Origin: Desulfobulbus sp.
GTDB taxonomy: Bacteria; Desulfobacterota; Desulfobulbia; Desulfobulbales; Desulfobulbaceae
Length of the DNA: 64,000 nucleotides
Assembly (NCBI GenBank): GCA_031280615.1
Contig: JAITGO010000006.1
Coordinates: 1 to 64,000 of the forward strand
Reading direction: 5' to 3'
Below, one piece after another: positions 36,552 through 45,446 of this stretch; within the stretch, counting starts at the first letter, position 1, and each line of letters begins with the position of its first letter. Both the position numbers and the translations under genes were made by a program. Below the pieces are notes generated by a model that searched no databases, was not told where the DNA came from, and saw nothing but the letters and a program-made list of their open reading frames with translations.

Positions 36552-37045
36552 AGCAATCCCGGTGGCGCCGCTTTCTCTTGCCCGACCTGAACCGCTCGTT
36601 CGCCTTGCGGCTCGTGCTGGTGGCCGTGGCGGCGGCAGTGGTATTCACCCAGGTGCTGATTCCCTTCCGCATCCAGGGAAAAAGCATGGAACCGACCTAC
36701 CGGGACGGCGGTTTCAACTTCTGTTGGCGGGCCCGCTACCTGTTTGCCGAGCCCGAGCGGGGCGATGTGGTGGCGATCCGCTTTGCCGGCCAGCGGATCA
36801 TGCTGCTCAAGCGGATCGTCGGCCTGGCCGGAGACACGGTCGAATTCCGCAACGGCGCCTTGTTCGTCAACGATACCTGGGTCAAGGAGCCGCACCTGCG
36901 CTCGCCTTCGGATTGGAATCTGGCGGCGCGCCGGGTGGAGCCGGGCAAGGTCTACGTGGTGGGCGATAACCGCATTGTTCCCCTGGACCGCCAGAGCATG
37001 GGCCAGGTGGAACGGGCACGGATTGTGGGAGGCGTGTTGTGGTGA
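36548..37045 (+). CDS. lepB: Signal peptidase I
   Basis: A compact membrane serine/lysine protease of 165 residues that cleaves Sec signal peptides. It has one N-terminal membrane helix (about 20-38), catalytic Ser in GKSMEPTY (about 47), catalytic Lys in MLLKRIVGLAGD (about 88), and the end box VVGDNR. It is shorter than E. coli LepB and lacks its large insertion. Its placement in an iorAB transcript is unusual. Confidence 0.9.
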   Translation: MKQSRWRRFLLPDLNRSFALRLVLVAVAAAVVFTQVLIPFRIQGKSMEPTYRDGGFNFCWRARYLFAEPERGDVVAIRFAGQRIMLLKRIVGLAGDTVEFRNGALFVNDTWVKEPHLRSPSDWNLAARRVEPGKVYVVGDNRIVPLDRQSMGQVERARIVGGVLW

Positions 37046-37536
37046 ACGGTAAAACGTTGCTGGTCGCGGTGGCTATTGCCCTGGCCGCGGGCGTTGCGGC
37101 CTGGTGGTGGTGGGCGGACGACGAACGCGCGATCCGCAAACAGCTGGCCGTGATCGAAGAGGCGGCTGCCAAGGTCGAGAACGAGCCGCCGGTGGAGGGA
37201 CTGGTCAAGGCCACCCAACTTGCCGCCCTGTTCAGCGATCCCTGCCGGTTGACGGTGGAGGCGGCGCGGCATGAGGGCACCTATACCCGCAAACAGATTC
37301 AGGAGCGCATCGTCCTGGTGCGGGCCTCGTTTGTCCAGGTGGCGGTAACCTTGCACGACACCGTCATCGAACGCATCGAGGACAAAAACGCTGCGGTGCG
37401 CGGCACGATCCGCCTGCGCGGCAAGGCCACGGGCGATCCCATCGCCGACGTGCAGGAGTTCAAGGCAAAGATGGCCAAGATCGACGGCAAGTGGCTGTTC
37501 ACCGCCGTGACCGTCATCGAGGTCCTGGAGCGCTAA
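37039..37536 (+). CDS. Membrane-anchored periplasmic protein of unknown function
   Basis: A protein of 165 residues with one N-terminal membrane helix ending in a WWWWAD tryptophan run, and a soluble domain with helical first half and a beta-rich second half (TIRLRGKATG, KIDGKWLFTAVTVIEV) reminiscent of NTF2-like folds. The GTG at 37039 has GGGAGG 6 nt ahead and overlaps lepB. I do not recognise the family. Confidence 0.6.
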   Translation: MVNGKTLLVAVAIALAAGVAAWWWWADDERAIRKQLAVIEEAAAKVENEPPVEGLVKATQLAALFSDPCRLTVEAARHEGTYTRKQIQERIVLVRASFVQVAVTLHDTVIERIEDKNAAVRGTIRLRGKATGDPIADVQEFKAKMAKIDGKWLFTAVTVIEVLER

Positions 37537-37636
37537 CCCCTTCTTTTCTGGGCCGAACCGGCCCTTCTTCAATCTCTTCGCCGGGTTCCCCGGCTTTTTT
37601 CCTTGGTCCGTCAGGCCCGAAACGGCCACGTCCAAA

Positions 37637-37942
37637 TCAGGCGATTACATAGCAGGGCTTTTGGATGCGGGTCTTGTGGCAGCGCGGGCAATGGCCCGGC
37701 GGATTCGGCCGATTGCGCTCCTTGAAGACAAAGCCGCAGCCCAAACAAACCGGCGGCTCGATGACCAGCCGCCTGCCCCGGGCCTTGAGACTCCGGTCGA
37801 CATGGTCCAGATGGGCGTAGATTTCCTTCTCCGACTGGTGGAGCTGCTGGGAGAGCGTCCGCGCGTCCTGGGGCCCGATTTCCAGCAACTCGATGATCCG
37901 GCGGCGGATGGAGGCGTTGTCGGTCTCGGGCGGGCGGTTCAT
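37637..37942 (-). CDS. HTH and zinc-ribbon transcriptional regulator (COG3357-like)
   Basis: A protein of 101 residues with a winged-helix N-half (RRRIIELLEIGPQDARTLS) and a C-terminal zinc ribbon with CLGCGFVF (about 67) and CPRCH (about 86). Likely a DNA-binding regulator. It is translationally coupled (ATGA overlap) to the exonuclease gene upstream on the same strand. Confidence 0.7.
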   Translation of the reverse strand: MNRPPETDNASIRRRIIELLEIGPQDARTLSQQLHQSEKEIYAHLDHVDRSLKARGRRLVIEPPVCLGCGFVFKERNRPNPPGHCPRCHKTRIQKPCYVIA

Positions 37943-38589
37943 GCCTTTGCCGGAGGGAAGGGCACCATTCCTTGCCCCTCGATGTAGGTGCGAATGAAAC
38001 GGTCGACCTTGGTGCGGGCGATTCGGGTCAGGGCCTGCATCAGGGCAAAGGGCACCTCTTCCAATTGATAGCGGTCGCGCAACAGGTCGGTCATGGCGAG
38101 CCACAGCCGGCCGGTCATTTCGGCGTCGGCCAGGGCGCGGTGAAAGGTGCCGGTGGTGAAGATGTCCAGGTGGCGGACCAGGGTGGCGAGTTTGTGGTTG
38201 GGAGCCTCGGGAAACAGTCGCCGCGATGCCAGCACGGTGCAGGCCATGGGATTGGTCCGCTCCCGGCCGATCCGGGCCAGTTCGGCGTCGAGAAACTTGC
38301 CGTCGAATCCGGCGTTGTGCGCCGCCAGCGGGGTGTCGCCGATCCAGTCGGCAAACCGGGTCATGACTTCCTCGCAATCCGGTGCTTCCCGTACCAGTTC
38401 GTTGCTGATTCCGGTCAGGGATTCGATGAACCAGCTGATGGTGAAACCGGGGTTCATCAAAGCCTGGAAACGGTCGACCATCGTGCCGTTTTCCAGCCGG
38501 ACCGCGCCCACCTCGATCGGCCGGTCGCCGAAGGCCGGGGAGTGGCCGGTGGTTTCGAAATCAAGGACAATAACGGCGGATTGCAACAT
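37939..38589 (-). CDS. DEDDh 3'-5' exonuclease (DnaQ/PolC-epsilon type)
   Basis: A protein of 216 residues with exonuclease motifs: VLDFETTGHS (ExoI, Asp9/Glu11), HNAGFDGKFLD (ExoII), and HRALADAEMTGR (ExoIII, His/Asp). It resembles stand-alone PolC-like epsilon proteins that proofread or trim DNA or RNA ends. Start at ATG 38589, directly before the first beta strand. Confidence 0.88.
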   Translation of the reverse strand: MLQSAVIVLDFETTGHSPAFGDRPIEVGAVRLENGTMVDRFQALMNPGFTISWFIESLTGISNELVREAPDCEEVMTRFADWIGDTPLAAHNAGFDGKFLDAELARIGRERTNPMACTVLASRRLFPEAPNHKLATLVRHLDIFTTGTFHRALADAEMTGRLWLAMTDLLRDRYQLEEVPFALMQALTRIARTKVDRFIRTYIEGQGMVPFPPAKA

Positions 38590-38736
38590 GCGGTCGCGGT
38601 TGGGTGGAATGGATGAGGGGCGGTTCCCGCCACACCTGGGCCGCAAAAAAAATCGTTGTGCGTATCAAAGGCGAATCGGGTACATTTAAAAATCAACATT
38701 TTAATCCACCTTCCCATTCAATGCATGGAGGAAATG

Positions 38737-39240
38737 ATGCGGCCGGATGAAATGCGGGAAAAGGCGATCGAGCTGTTCAAGCAACGGATGCACTGCAGCC
38801 AGGTGCTGGCCATGATCGGCCTGGAAAAGCTGGGGGTCAGCGAGCCCTCGGTTATCAAGGCCCTGGGGTCTTTCGGCGGCGGCATCGGCGGCACCGGCCA
38901 TGTGTGCGGCGCCCTGGTGGGTGCGACCTCGGTCATCGGCGTCCTGTACAGCCGCGCCAGCCTGGAGGAAAAGGAAAATCCCCGGATGTGGGCGGCAACC
39001 AAGGCGGTGATGAAGCACTTCGAGGAATTGACCGCGCCGTTCGGCGGCATCGATTGCGGCCAGATCGCCCGGGTCGACTGGATGGATAGGGATCAGGTCA
39101 AGGATTTTTACGGCAATCCCGACAGCCGCCGCCAACACTGTCTGGCCGTGGTTGGCGAGACCGCCAAGGCCTTGGGCGAACTGCTGGAACAGGAAGCCGA
39201 GCGGATGGCCGCCAAACAGGCGGAACAGCAAGGCAAATAA
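38737..39240 (+). CDS. C_GCAxxG_C_C family redox protein
   Basis: A protein of 167 residues of the family named after its cysteine pattern. Visible elements are MHCSQVL (about residue 17), GGGIGGTGHVCGALVGA (the GCAxxG-like core, here VCGALVGA), DCGQI and RQHCLAVV. Likely a [4Fe-4S] or thiol-redox protein of anaerobes. GGAGG lies 5 nt before ATG 38737 and only 2 nt before ATG 38734, so I choose the former. A terminator follows. Confidence 0.82.
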   Translation: MRPDEMREKAIELFKQRMHCSQVLAMIGLEKLGVSEPSVIKALGSFGGGIGGTGHVCGALVGATSVIGVLYSRASLEEKENPRMWAATKAVMKHFEELTAPFGGIDCGQIARVDWMDRDQVKDFYGNPDSRRQHCLAVVGETAKALGELLEQEAERMAAKQAEQQGK

Positions 39241-39271
39241 GCGTCGGCGGCACGTTGCCGCGCGGAAGGAC

Positions 39272-39298
39272 AAGGCAGTCGCAGGACTGCCTTTTTTC
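39272..39298 (+). terminator. Rho-independent terminator of the C_GCAxxG_C_C gene
   Basis: AAGGCAGTC and GACTGCC with a GCAG loop, then six T. It lies about 30 bp after the stop. Confidence 0.8.
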
Positions 39299-39320
39299 TT
39301 TTTTATGGGTGAGGAACTGC

Positions 39321-40172
39321 ATGGAATTCTGCAATTTTTCCGAAGACGAGATCAGGCGGATCAACCGGGCATTGACCTTTATCGGCAACAAGGAGATCGA
39401 TCTCGCCCGCGTCTCCGGACGGACCACGGTGATCAAGAGCGATGATTTCGAGAACGAGTGCCGGCAGCTGGCCCGATACTATCCGCACCTCGGCCTGGAA
39501 AGTGCCGGCACCCGCCTGGTGTTCAACACCGACAAGGACGGCGGCCACAAGATCCTGCTGAACCGGCAAGGCATCGACGGTCTTGCCTCTATCCATGCCC
39601 TGGCCACCGAACTGGTGCATCTGGGCAACCTCAGCCGCTACAATGCCGACCACGGCAATGTGTACCGGCTGAATCCCGAACAGGCGATTGCCGATCATTA
39701 CTACGAATTTCTGCTCTGGTCTCAATTTTTGGCGATGAAGATCGCCACCCGTGCCCATGCCCTTGCCGCCTGGCACGAGGTCAACGGCGAGGCGCCGCCC
39801 GTTGACGGCTGCTACCGCTTCTCCCAAATCGCCTTCCCGGACCAAGGGCTTCGGGCGACCCTGATTGCGGTCCAACAGGCTGAAACCTTGAGCGCTTGGC
39901 GGGAAGGGTACTGGGACCTGCTCGAAAAACTGGTGCGGTATTTCGGCCACCTGGCCTTCTACCAGCAGGAACCGCTCCCCACCGAGTTGGATGAACGGTT
40001 CCCATCCGAGTTGATCCGGGAAGTGGTGGGACTGGACAACTGCCTGGCCTTCTACGGCACCCTGCTGCGGGCGCGCGACTACCCGGCCTGGCAGGCTGAA
40101 AAGCACACTCTACGCCGATTTGTGGTGGCCATGCAGGAACAGGGCAAAGACGCATTCCCGACCGAGAATTGA
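39321..40172 (+). CDS. Hypothetical protein
   Basis: A soluble protein of 283 residues. The start at 39321 has GAGGA about 6 nt upstream. It opens with FCNFSEDEIRRINRALTFIG, contains a helical ATELVHLGNLSRYN segment and aromatic-rich helices (HYYEFLLWSQFL, WREGYWDLLEKLVRYFG). The ATELVHL segment resembles metallopeptidase HExxH helices but the first His is absent, so I do not call it a protease. Function unknown. Confidence 0.6.
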   Translation: MEFCNFSEDEIRRINRALTFIGNKEIDLARVSGRTTVIKSDDFENECRQLARYYPHLGLESAGTRLVFNTDKDGGHKILLNRQGIDGLASIHALATELVHLGNLSRYNADHGNVYRLNPEQAIADHYYEFLLWSQFLAMKIATRAHALAAWHEVNGEAPPVDGCYRFSQIAFPDQGLRATLIAVQQAETLSAWREGYWDLLEKLVRYFGHLAFYQQEPLPTELDERFPSELIREVVGLDNCLAFYGTLLRARDYPAWQAEKHTLRRFVVAMQEQGKDAFPTEN

Positions 40173-40278
40173 TTTACTTTTGGCCTCCGATTCCGCGCGC
40201 TCGAATGGCTCGCGGAATCGGAGGATACGCTTCTATCGACTTGCCGTCTATCTCCGAAGAGACAACCGACGCAGGACC

Positions 40279-41943
40279 TCACACCCTGAATTCTTCGACC
40301 AGCCGTCGCAGCTGATCGGCCAAATCGGAGAGTTTATGGGCACTTGTTTGCACTTGCTCTGCCCCTTGTCCCACCTCGGACGATTGCTGATTGATGCCGG
40401 TGACATCGTGGGTGATGCCGGTAATAATCGTTGCGGCCTGGGCGACATTCTCATTGACCTCGCTCACCCCCAGAGCGGCTTGAGACAGGTTGTCGGAGAT
40501 CTCGCGGGATGCGATGGACTGTTCCTCGACCGCGGAGGCGATTCCGTTAATGACCTGATATATTTCAGTAATTATTGCTGAAATTTGTTCTATCCCATCG
40601 ATGGTGGCGGTGGTGGTGTCTTGCATCTCGTCAATCTGGTTCTTGATATCCACCGTCGCTGTCGCTGTCTGACGAGCCAATTCCTTGATTTCATTGGCCA
40701 CCACGGCGAACCCTTTGCCCGCTTCTCCAGCCCGTGCCGCTTCAATGGTGGCATTGAGCGCAAGGAGATTGGTTTGCTCGGAAATTTCAGTAATCGCCTC
40801 GGTGATCCGGCCGATGTTGCGGGCCGATGAGCCTAAGGTCGTCATTTTTTCGGAAGTCTCCCGCGACCGAGCAACAGCCTTTTCCGAAATATCACGGGCT
40901 TTTTCCGCATTTTGCGCAATTTCATTCACCGTGACCGTCATCTCCTCAACAGAGGACGAAACAATCGTGATATTATTTGACGATTGCTCCATGGCCGAAG
41001 AAACGGATTGCACGGTTACATTCATTTCTTCCGCCGACGAGGCCACGGAGCCGGATTTGTCCGCTGTTCCTCGGGCAACGGATGTCAATTGCCGGGAAAC
41101 AGCGGAGAGATCGTTGGCCTCGTTGGTCAGTTTCTGCACCCCCTGCACCACGTCCTGAATCATGCCGCCCAACTGGCGCACCATGGTATTGATCGCCTTA
41201 CCCATCTGGCCGATCTCATCCCGCTGATCGATGGCAAGTTGTTTTGTAAAGTCGCCCTGCGCCATTGTCTGCATTTGCACCAAAGCAAGCCCTATCGGTT
41301 TGGTAATGCCACGAACGATTAAAATGGTACCGGTCAAGCCGAGAAGCAAACCCGTTATCAGTACAGTGGTGATGATATTTCTTCCTTGAAAATAGATTTC
41401 ATCGCTTTCCACGTACATTTCTTTGCCTTGATCGTTATTGAATTGAACCAGTTCAGTGAAAAGATCGTCGCAAACCTGAAAAGCCTTTACTCCTTCATTG
41501 CTCATAAGATGCAACGCATCACTGGCGTTACTCGAATCGGTAAGATCTACAACCTTATTGGCAATAGTTATGTATGTGTCCCATGATTGCTCTACTCGAA
41601 CCATCATTTCTTTTTCATGACTTGTCATCTCTATCGTCTGGTATTTTTCCAGATATTCATTGGTTTGTTTAGCGAAATTATTGATCCGGTCTTTCGCTCG
41701 TTTCAATCCAACAGGTTCTTTTTGCGTAAGCAGGTTATACAATTCCCTGTTGTGGTTCACTGCCATCAGATTAGCGTTACTTGCCCGAAGAATGCTCTGC
41801 AGATTATCATCATATAATTGGTTTAGCATATTGTTGATGGTGTTGCTGTTATGCAACCCCAAAATGCCGATCACCAACATGGTAACCAAAAGAAATCCTG
41901 TGCAAATTCCTAATTTCACGCTCATTTTCAAATGCTTTAGCAT
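40279..41943 (-). CDS. Methyl-accepting chemotaxis protein
   Basis: A receptor of 554 residues. A first membrane helix (about 5-27) is followed by a four-helix-bundle sensor domain (about 30-185), a second helix (about 192-212), a HAMP domain ([11 protein letters not shown]), and the long signalling coiled coil with the highly conserved hairpin tip [21 protein letters not shown]. It acts as a transmembrane chemoreceptor that controls CheA. Start at ATG 41943 with GAGG ahead; the longer frame to 42081 has no ribosome site. No ligand can be named; it stands outside a che cluster. Confidence 0.93.
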   Translation of the reverse strand: MLKHLKMSVKLGICTGFLLVTMLVIGILGLHNSNTINNMLNQLYDDNLQSILRASNANLMAVNHNRELYNLLTQKEPVGLKRAKDRINNFAKQTNEYLEKYQTIEMTSHEKEMMVRVEQSWDTYITIANKVVDLTDSSNASDALHLMSNEGVKAFQVCDDLFTELVQFNNDQGKEMYVESDEIYFQGRNIITTVLITGLLLGLTGTILIVRGITKPIGLALVQMQTMAQGDFTKQLAIDQRDEIGQMGKAINTMVRQLGGMIQDVVQGVQKLTNEANDLSAVSRQLTSVARGTADKSGSVASSAEEMNVTVQSVSSAMEQSSNNITIVSSSVEEMTVTVNEIAQNAEKARDISEKAVARSRETSEKMTTLGSSARNIGRITEAITEISEQTNLLALNATIEAARAGEAGKGFAVVANEIKELARQTATATVDIKNQIDEMQDTTTATIDGIEQISAIITEIYQVINGIASAVEEQSIASREISDNLSQAALGVSEVNENVAQAATIITGITHDVTGINQQSSEVGQGAEQVQTSAHKLSDLADQLRRLVEEFRV

Positions 41944-42970
41944 CACGTTTAACCTCGTAACGTCAACAAGAACTACCTTGCGCATCGTTGCCATGCTTTG
42001 TTGTCGGTTGGCATCCCATGTCCTGCAAAGAATGGAAAGGGATGCCCTCAAGTATCTTCCCAACCATTTGTGCGCCCCCATTGCCCATGGTCATGCAGGA
42101 AGAAAAAAACAGATTCTTTTGCGAAAGCATCTGTCCGGTATTTTCCAGAGTTACCTTGCCGACAGCTTTACCGCTTGGTCGTTCCCGTCAGGGATTTAAG
42201 GGGGCAAAAACACATTTTAACCAACATCTTGCTTCGGAGCGAGAAGACGCGTTTCTTTCTCGCCGCCCAACAGGGTCTTCACACCTATGGTTGAGCCGCA
42301 CAAAGGGATTCTCGTCCATCGATACAGCTCGTGTTGCGATCGCTCAAGATGAGTTTGCCATGGCTCTCCTGCGCACTTGATAGGAAAATCATAGGTGGAA
42401 CTACCGGGCATACCTAGAGAAAAATGCGTAACTCTGTATCAGTTAGCCCTAAAAGAGTTTTAGCTGGCAAAATTTTGATATAATTAAAGAAATTCCTTAC
42501 GAATAGGATAAATTCAAAATGGTAATAAGTTAAGCTGAAAAATCACTATTTGTATTGTACCATCGAGTGGTACTCGTGCTGAGAGGAAATGGCAAAAGGA
42601 GGCAGGGGAAGTATACAAAAACGCTTACGTTGCAAGTGCATTACGAGCGTGATCTACGTGTCTGCAACACACAAACCGGGAGCGTTCTTTTCAGCAATAG
42701 ATCCTTGTAAAACGAACCACTGACTGAAGGATTTTCCTCGGTGCGCCTTCTCGGCATACAAAAGGACCAGGCGACGCCCTCGTGTCATTCTTGGTGGCTG
42801 ATCGCGATAAGGGAAGGGGGGATGGTCGGTCGATTAAGCTCCTGTCAAGAGCGTAGAGGAGGTGGAGGTAATCTTGTTTTATTTGGCAAAATAGGCCTTT
42901 TTACTTATTGAAAATAAGCAGTTGTCTATTTATTTTTTCTGAAGTTCAAGATAAAAAATATGGAGCGAAA
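41944..42970. other. Long stretch without supported genes
   Basis: About 1 kb that becomes AT-rich from 42.4 kb. It contains a GTACCA/TGGTAC hairpin (about 42557-42573) and no open frame with credible protein sequence. It looks like decayed or acquired DNA. Confidence 0.5.
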
Positions 42971-43138
42971 ATGTCTGGTCAAGAATCTCTTATTGAAGAG
43001 CTCATAGTCGTCTTAATTCTTTTTGTTTTTATTTTTAGTTTTTTCTTTTTTGCCCCGAAAAAGAATAAAAAAACAAAGGATTCAAAAGATATCAACTCTA
43101 TCAAAAAATCGGAACATCCAGAGAATAAAATTAGATAA
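42971..43138 (+). CDS. Small single-helix membrane protein
   Basis: A 55-residue protein: a short acidic N-terminus, a strongly hydrophobic helix (LIVVLILFVFIFSFFFF) and a Lys-rich tail. GGAG lies 5-6 nt before the ATG at 42971. The composition of a real membrane peptide and the ribosome site favour a gene; the surrounding non-coding stretch and lack of family weaken the case. Confidence 0.4.
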   Translation: MSGQESLIEELIVVLILFVFIFSFFFFAPKKNKKTKDSKDINSIKKSEHPENKIR

Positions 43139-43239
43139 CCAGGTATACATTTAAGAAAAATCGATTTGGGCGCGATTGATCAAGAAAAAGGTCCTTTTCT
43201 CCGGATACACTCCGGTTGCCAAGATCTCGTCTGAGTTAT

Positions 43240-43525
43240 CCATGCCTGCCGATCCGGCCCGCACTTCATCTCCTGTTCGATCACCTCTCTGACCTTTGGC
43301 ACGGAGTTTGGGCGGAAAAGGGATTTTCCTAAAAAGTGACGTCATCCTGAAGAATTCCCTGTTTGGAAACGATGTCGTCGGTGTAGTCGGAGATGTACAG
43401 CACCCCGATATCGGGACGAAGTCGGCTGCCCGCCTCGGCCAATTCCCGGTCGTTCATTTCCGGCATGATCACGTCGGCCACCAGCACATCGATCCGGCCG
43501 GGTGCTCCTTTGACCAGTAGCGCTA
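43240..43525 (-). pseudogene. Remnant of a response-regulator receiver domain
   Basis: Read on the minus strand, GRIDVLVADVIMPEMNDREL matches the phosphoacceptor region of receiver domains (VADVIMP), then RPDIGVLYISDYTDD and a DDVTF end. A one-base loss in a T-run near 43335 shifts the frame; reading on gives LGKSLFRPNSVPKVREVIEQ, the typical KPF and last-helix part. The beginning of the domain is missing at about 43525. This is the tail of a lost hybrid histidine kinase. The pieces are not expressed as a unit. Confidence 0.75.
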
Positions 43526-43660
43526 GTGTCCCGTGCGGTTAATGGAGTCATGCAATAAAATTTCCCGGTGAATGCTGACAGGAAGTACTGATCTCTATTT
43601 CAAGATTCCCTCATGTCGCTTTTCCATCTTTTTTCGAGGCCAGGCACGAGGTTGCCGGAT

Positions 43661-43697
43661 GAACCCAAAACAAAGCCCGGCAGAAATCCTGCCGGGC
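43661..43697 (-). terminator. Rho-independent terminator of the PEP-CTERM gene
   Basis: On the minus strand GCCCGGCAG pairs with CTGCCGGGC around a 5-nt loop and is followed by a T-rich CTTTGTTTTG. It begins about 30 bp after the PEP-CTERM stop. Confidence 0.75.
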
Positions 43698-43728
43698 CGG
43701 GGAAAGAATAGCTGATGGGGAGTGTTGC

Positions 43729-44457
43729 TTAGTTTGTGCTTTTCCTGCGGGCTACGCCGGCCAGGCCAAGCAGGCCGGCCCCGAAGAGCAGCATGGTGGT
43801 GGGTTCGGGGACAGGATTGATGGATTCAACCAATAACACCATATCGTTAAAGTCTCTGTCACCGCCAAGAATATCTTCGAAAGCTATTATATAATGGTTG
43901 AGAGAGAGGCCATTCGCACCGGTTCCCGCAAAAGAGACCATTTGATCCTGGCCATCTCCATTTTTAGCGTAATCAGAATACAATTTTCCATTGGGGGTTC
44001 CGATGTAAAATCCGAAAATTTGATCCATGGTAATATTACTACCAACAGTGTCAAAGTCACCAAGGTTATTCAGGTGAGCAAATGACAGTTTCCCGGTAAT
44101 AGCACTCCATGTAATGCTAACCTTATGGAGAATTGTTGATCCTCCATTCATGAGTTCTTGTTCATTCCCTGATTGGTCGAAAATTCCAAAGGTATTGACA
44201 GCTGAATTTCCAGCTAACTCAATGATCATTGTCGCCCATGCACCAGAGTCTGTTCCTTCGCTAACCTGCCAATAACGGTCTTCGGTAATCTGATCCAGAT
44301 TTGCATCGATTGCCCATCCTTTGTTTGCAAAAACTGTGTGCAAAATGCTCTCGCCGTTTGCTCCTGAAAGGTTAACCGTTGTTGCCATTACGTTTCCAGA
44401 GTAAACCCCAACCCATGCCATTGCAATCAACGCGCTCTTCAACAATTTTTTTCTCAT
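43729..44457 (-). CDS. PEP-CTERM exported protein (DUF4114-like)
   Basis: A secreted protein of 242 residues. A signal peptide (about 1-25) is followed by a beta-rich domain with the DUF4114-type end segment YIIAFEDILGGDRDFNDMVLLVE, then the sorting tail VPEPTTMLLFGAGLLGLAG and ARRKSTN. The tail is the classic XrtA/EpsH-type signal, different from that of the VIT protein near 5.6 kb. The ATG at 44457 has a perfect AGGAGG. Expected to be anchored or released at the surface or in the extracellular matrix. Confidence 0.9.
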   Translation of the reverse strand: MRKKLLKSALIAMAWVGVYSGNVMATTVNLSGANGESILHTVFANKGWAIDANLDQITEDRYWQVSEGTDSGAWATMIIELAGNSAVNTFGIFDQSGNEQELMNGGSTILHKVSITWSAITGKLSFAHLNNLGDFDTVGSNITMDQIFGFYIGTPNGKLYSDYAKNGDGQDQMVSFAGTGANGLSLNHYIIAFEDILGGDRDFNDMVLLVESINPVPEPTTMLLFGAGLLGLAGVARRKSTN

Positions 44458-45446
44458 GATTTCCTCCTGTTGTTGTGATGTGCTGATAAAGATGAGGGGC
44501 CTTGGTGCTTCATTGCCAGAATTCATCATCCATGCCAGTTTAGCTGTTTTTTCCTGGCAGTTTTGGCTGTTATCATGAAATATTTTTTAATACGGATAGT
44601 TAGCCGTTTGGGCGATTGCCGTTTTTCGGAGCAAAAGGGGTTTTACCTGCGATAATGCCTCATCAAGGACGTTCAAACAAGCCTTGATGAGTAAGGAGTG
44701 GACATAGTTATTTTTACTTATATACAAAAAGCGGAAAATAAAAAATTATTTTTGTGATTTCATGGTATTGCTTGATGTATTCGTTCCGAAATTTCGGAAA
44801 GCAGAGCGGGTTGAACGGTGTCTGTGGCAGTAGGCATTTGGAGGCAACACGGTTTGATAATGATCTATCTACTGGTCTAGTTTGATTTTTAAAGACAGGT
44901 GCCGTGGATTTGTTCCGGAGGAGGGTGGAGGTAGGACGAGGCTTCCTCAATGGCTTGAATAAGTATTTTTTACTATTTTCTTTTAATTCTACACTGTTGT
45001 ATGTTCCGGTTTTTAGGAAAATAATGGCGGGCCTGGGCTATGCTGTTAACGGAAGAAGAGGCGGACACTATTTACCGACATATACCGACTTTGTCGGCGG
45101 CTCTGGGGTTGCGTGGGAAGGTGGTCGGATGCTCCTTGAAGCGGGCATGTTGTCCATCGTGTTGGCTGTTGTTGGCAGGGCATGTAGCCTCGCATCCTTG
45201 CTTGTGTGGTGCAAGATGTATTCAAGCAACTTATCCCTTCTTAGGGGGCATCAATTCCGGCCCTTTTAAGGTCAGTTGTTCCGTGTTCTATCGTGTTTTT
45301 TTAGGCTCCACCGTCGAAACAGAACTCCGGGAAGAACCGGAGCATATCAACTGGCACGGTTGACCGATCCGACTCTTGCCCGGTCTGGTTTCTCTCATGA
45401 TCAGGCAGGCGGATCGACCGTCGTGCCGTGCATCGGCATTCTTGGT
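44458..45446. other. Gene-poor region with an inverted repeat
   Basis: About 990 bp between the PEP-CTERM gene and pepN. Perfect 10-bp arms CTCATCAAGG (44659-44668) and CCTTGATGAG (44682-44691) flank a 13-nt spacer. Open frames at 44904-45363 have no credible protein composition (Cys and Trp clusters, overlapping frames). I support no gene here. Confidence 0.5.

Noticed and set aside
39321..40172. Metallopeptidase call for the 283-aa hypothetical
   Set aside because: The ATELVHL helix lacks the first His of HExxH, so catalysis cannot be claimed.
44904..45363. Two overlapping plus-strand frames
   Set aside because: Composition is not protein-like, there is no ribosome site, and no family is recognised.
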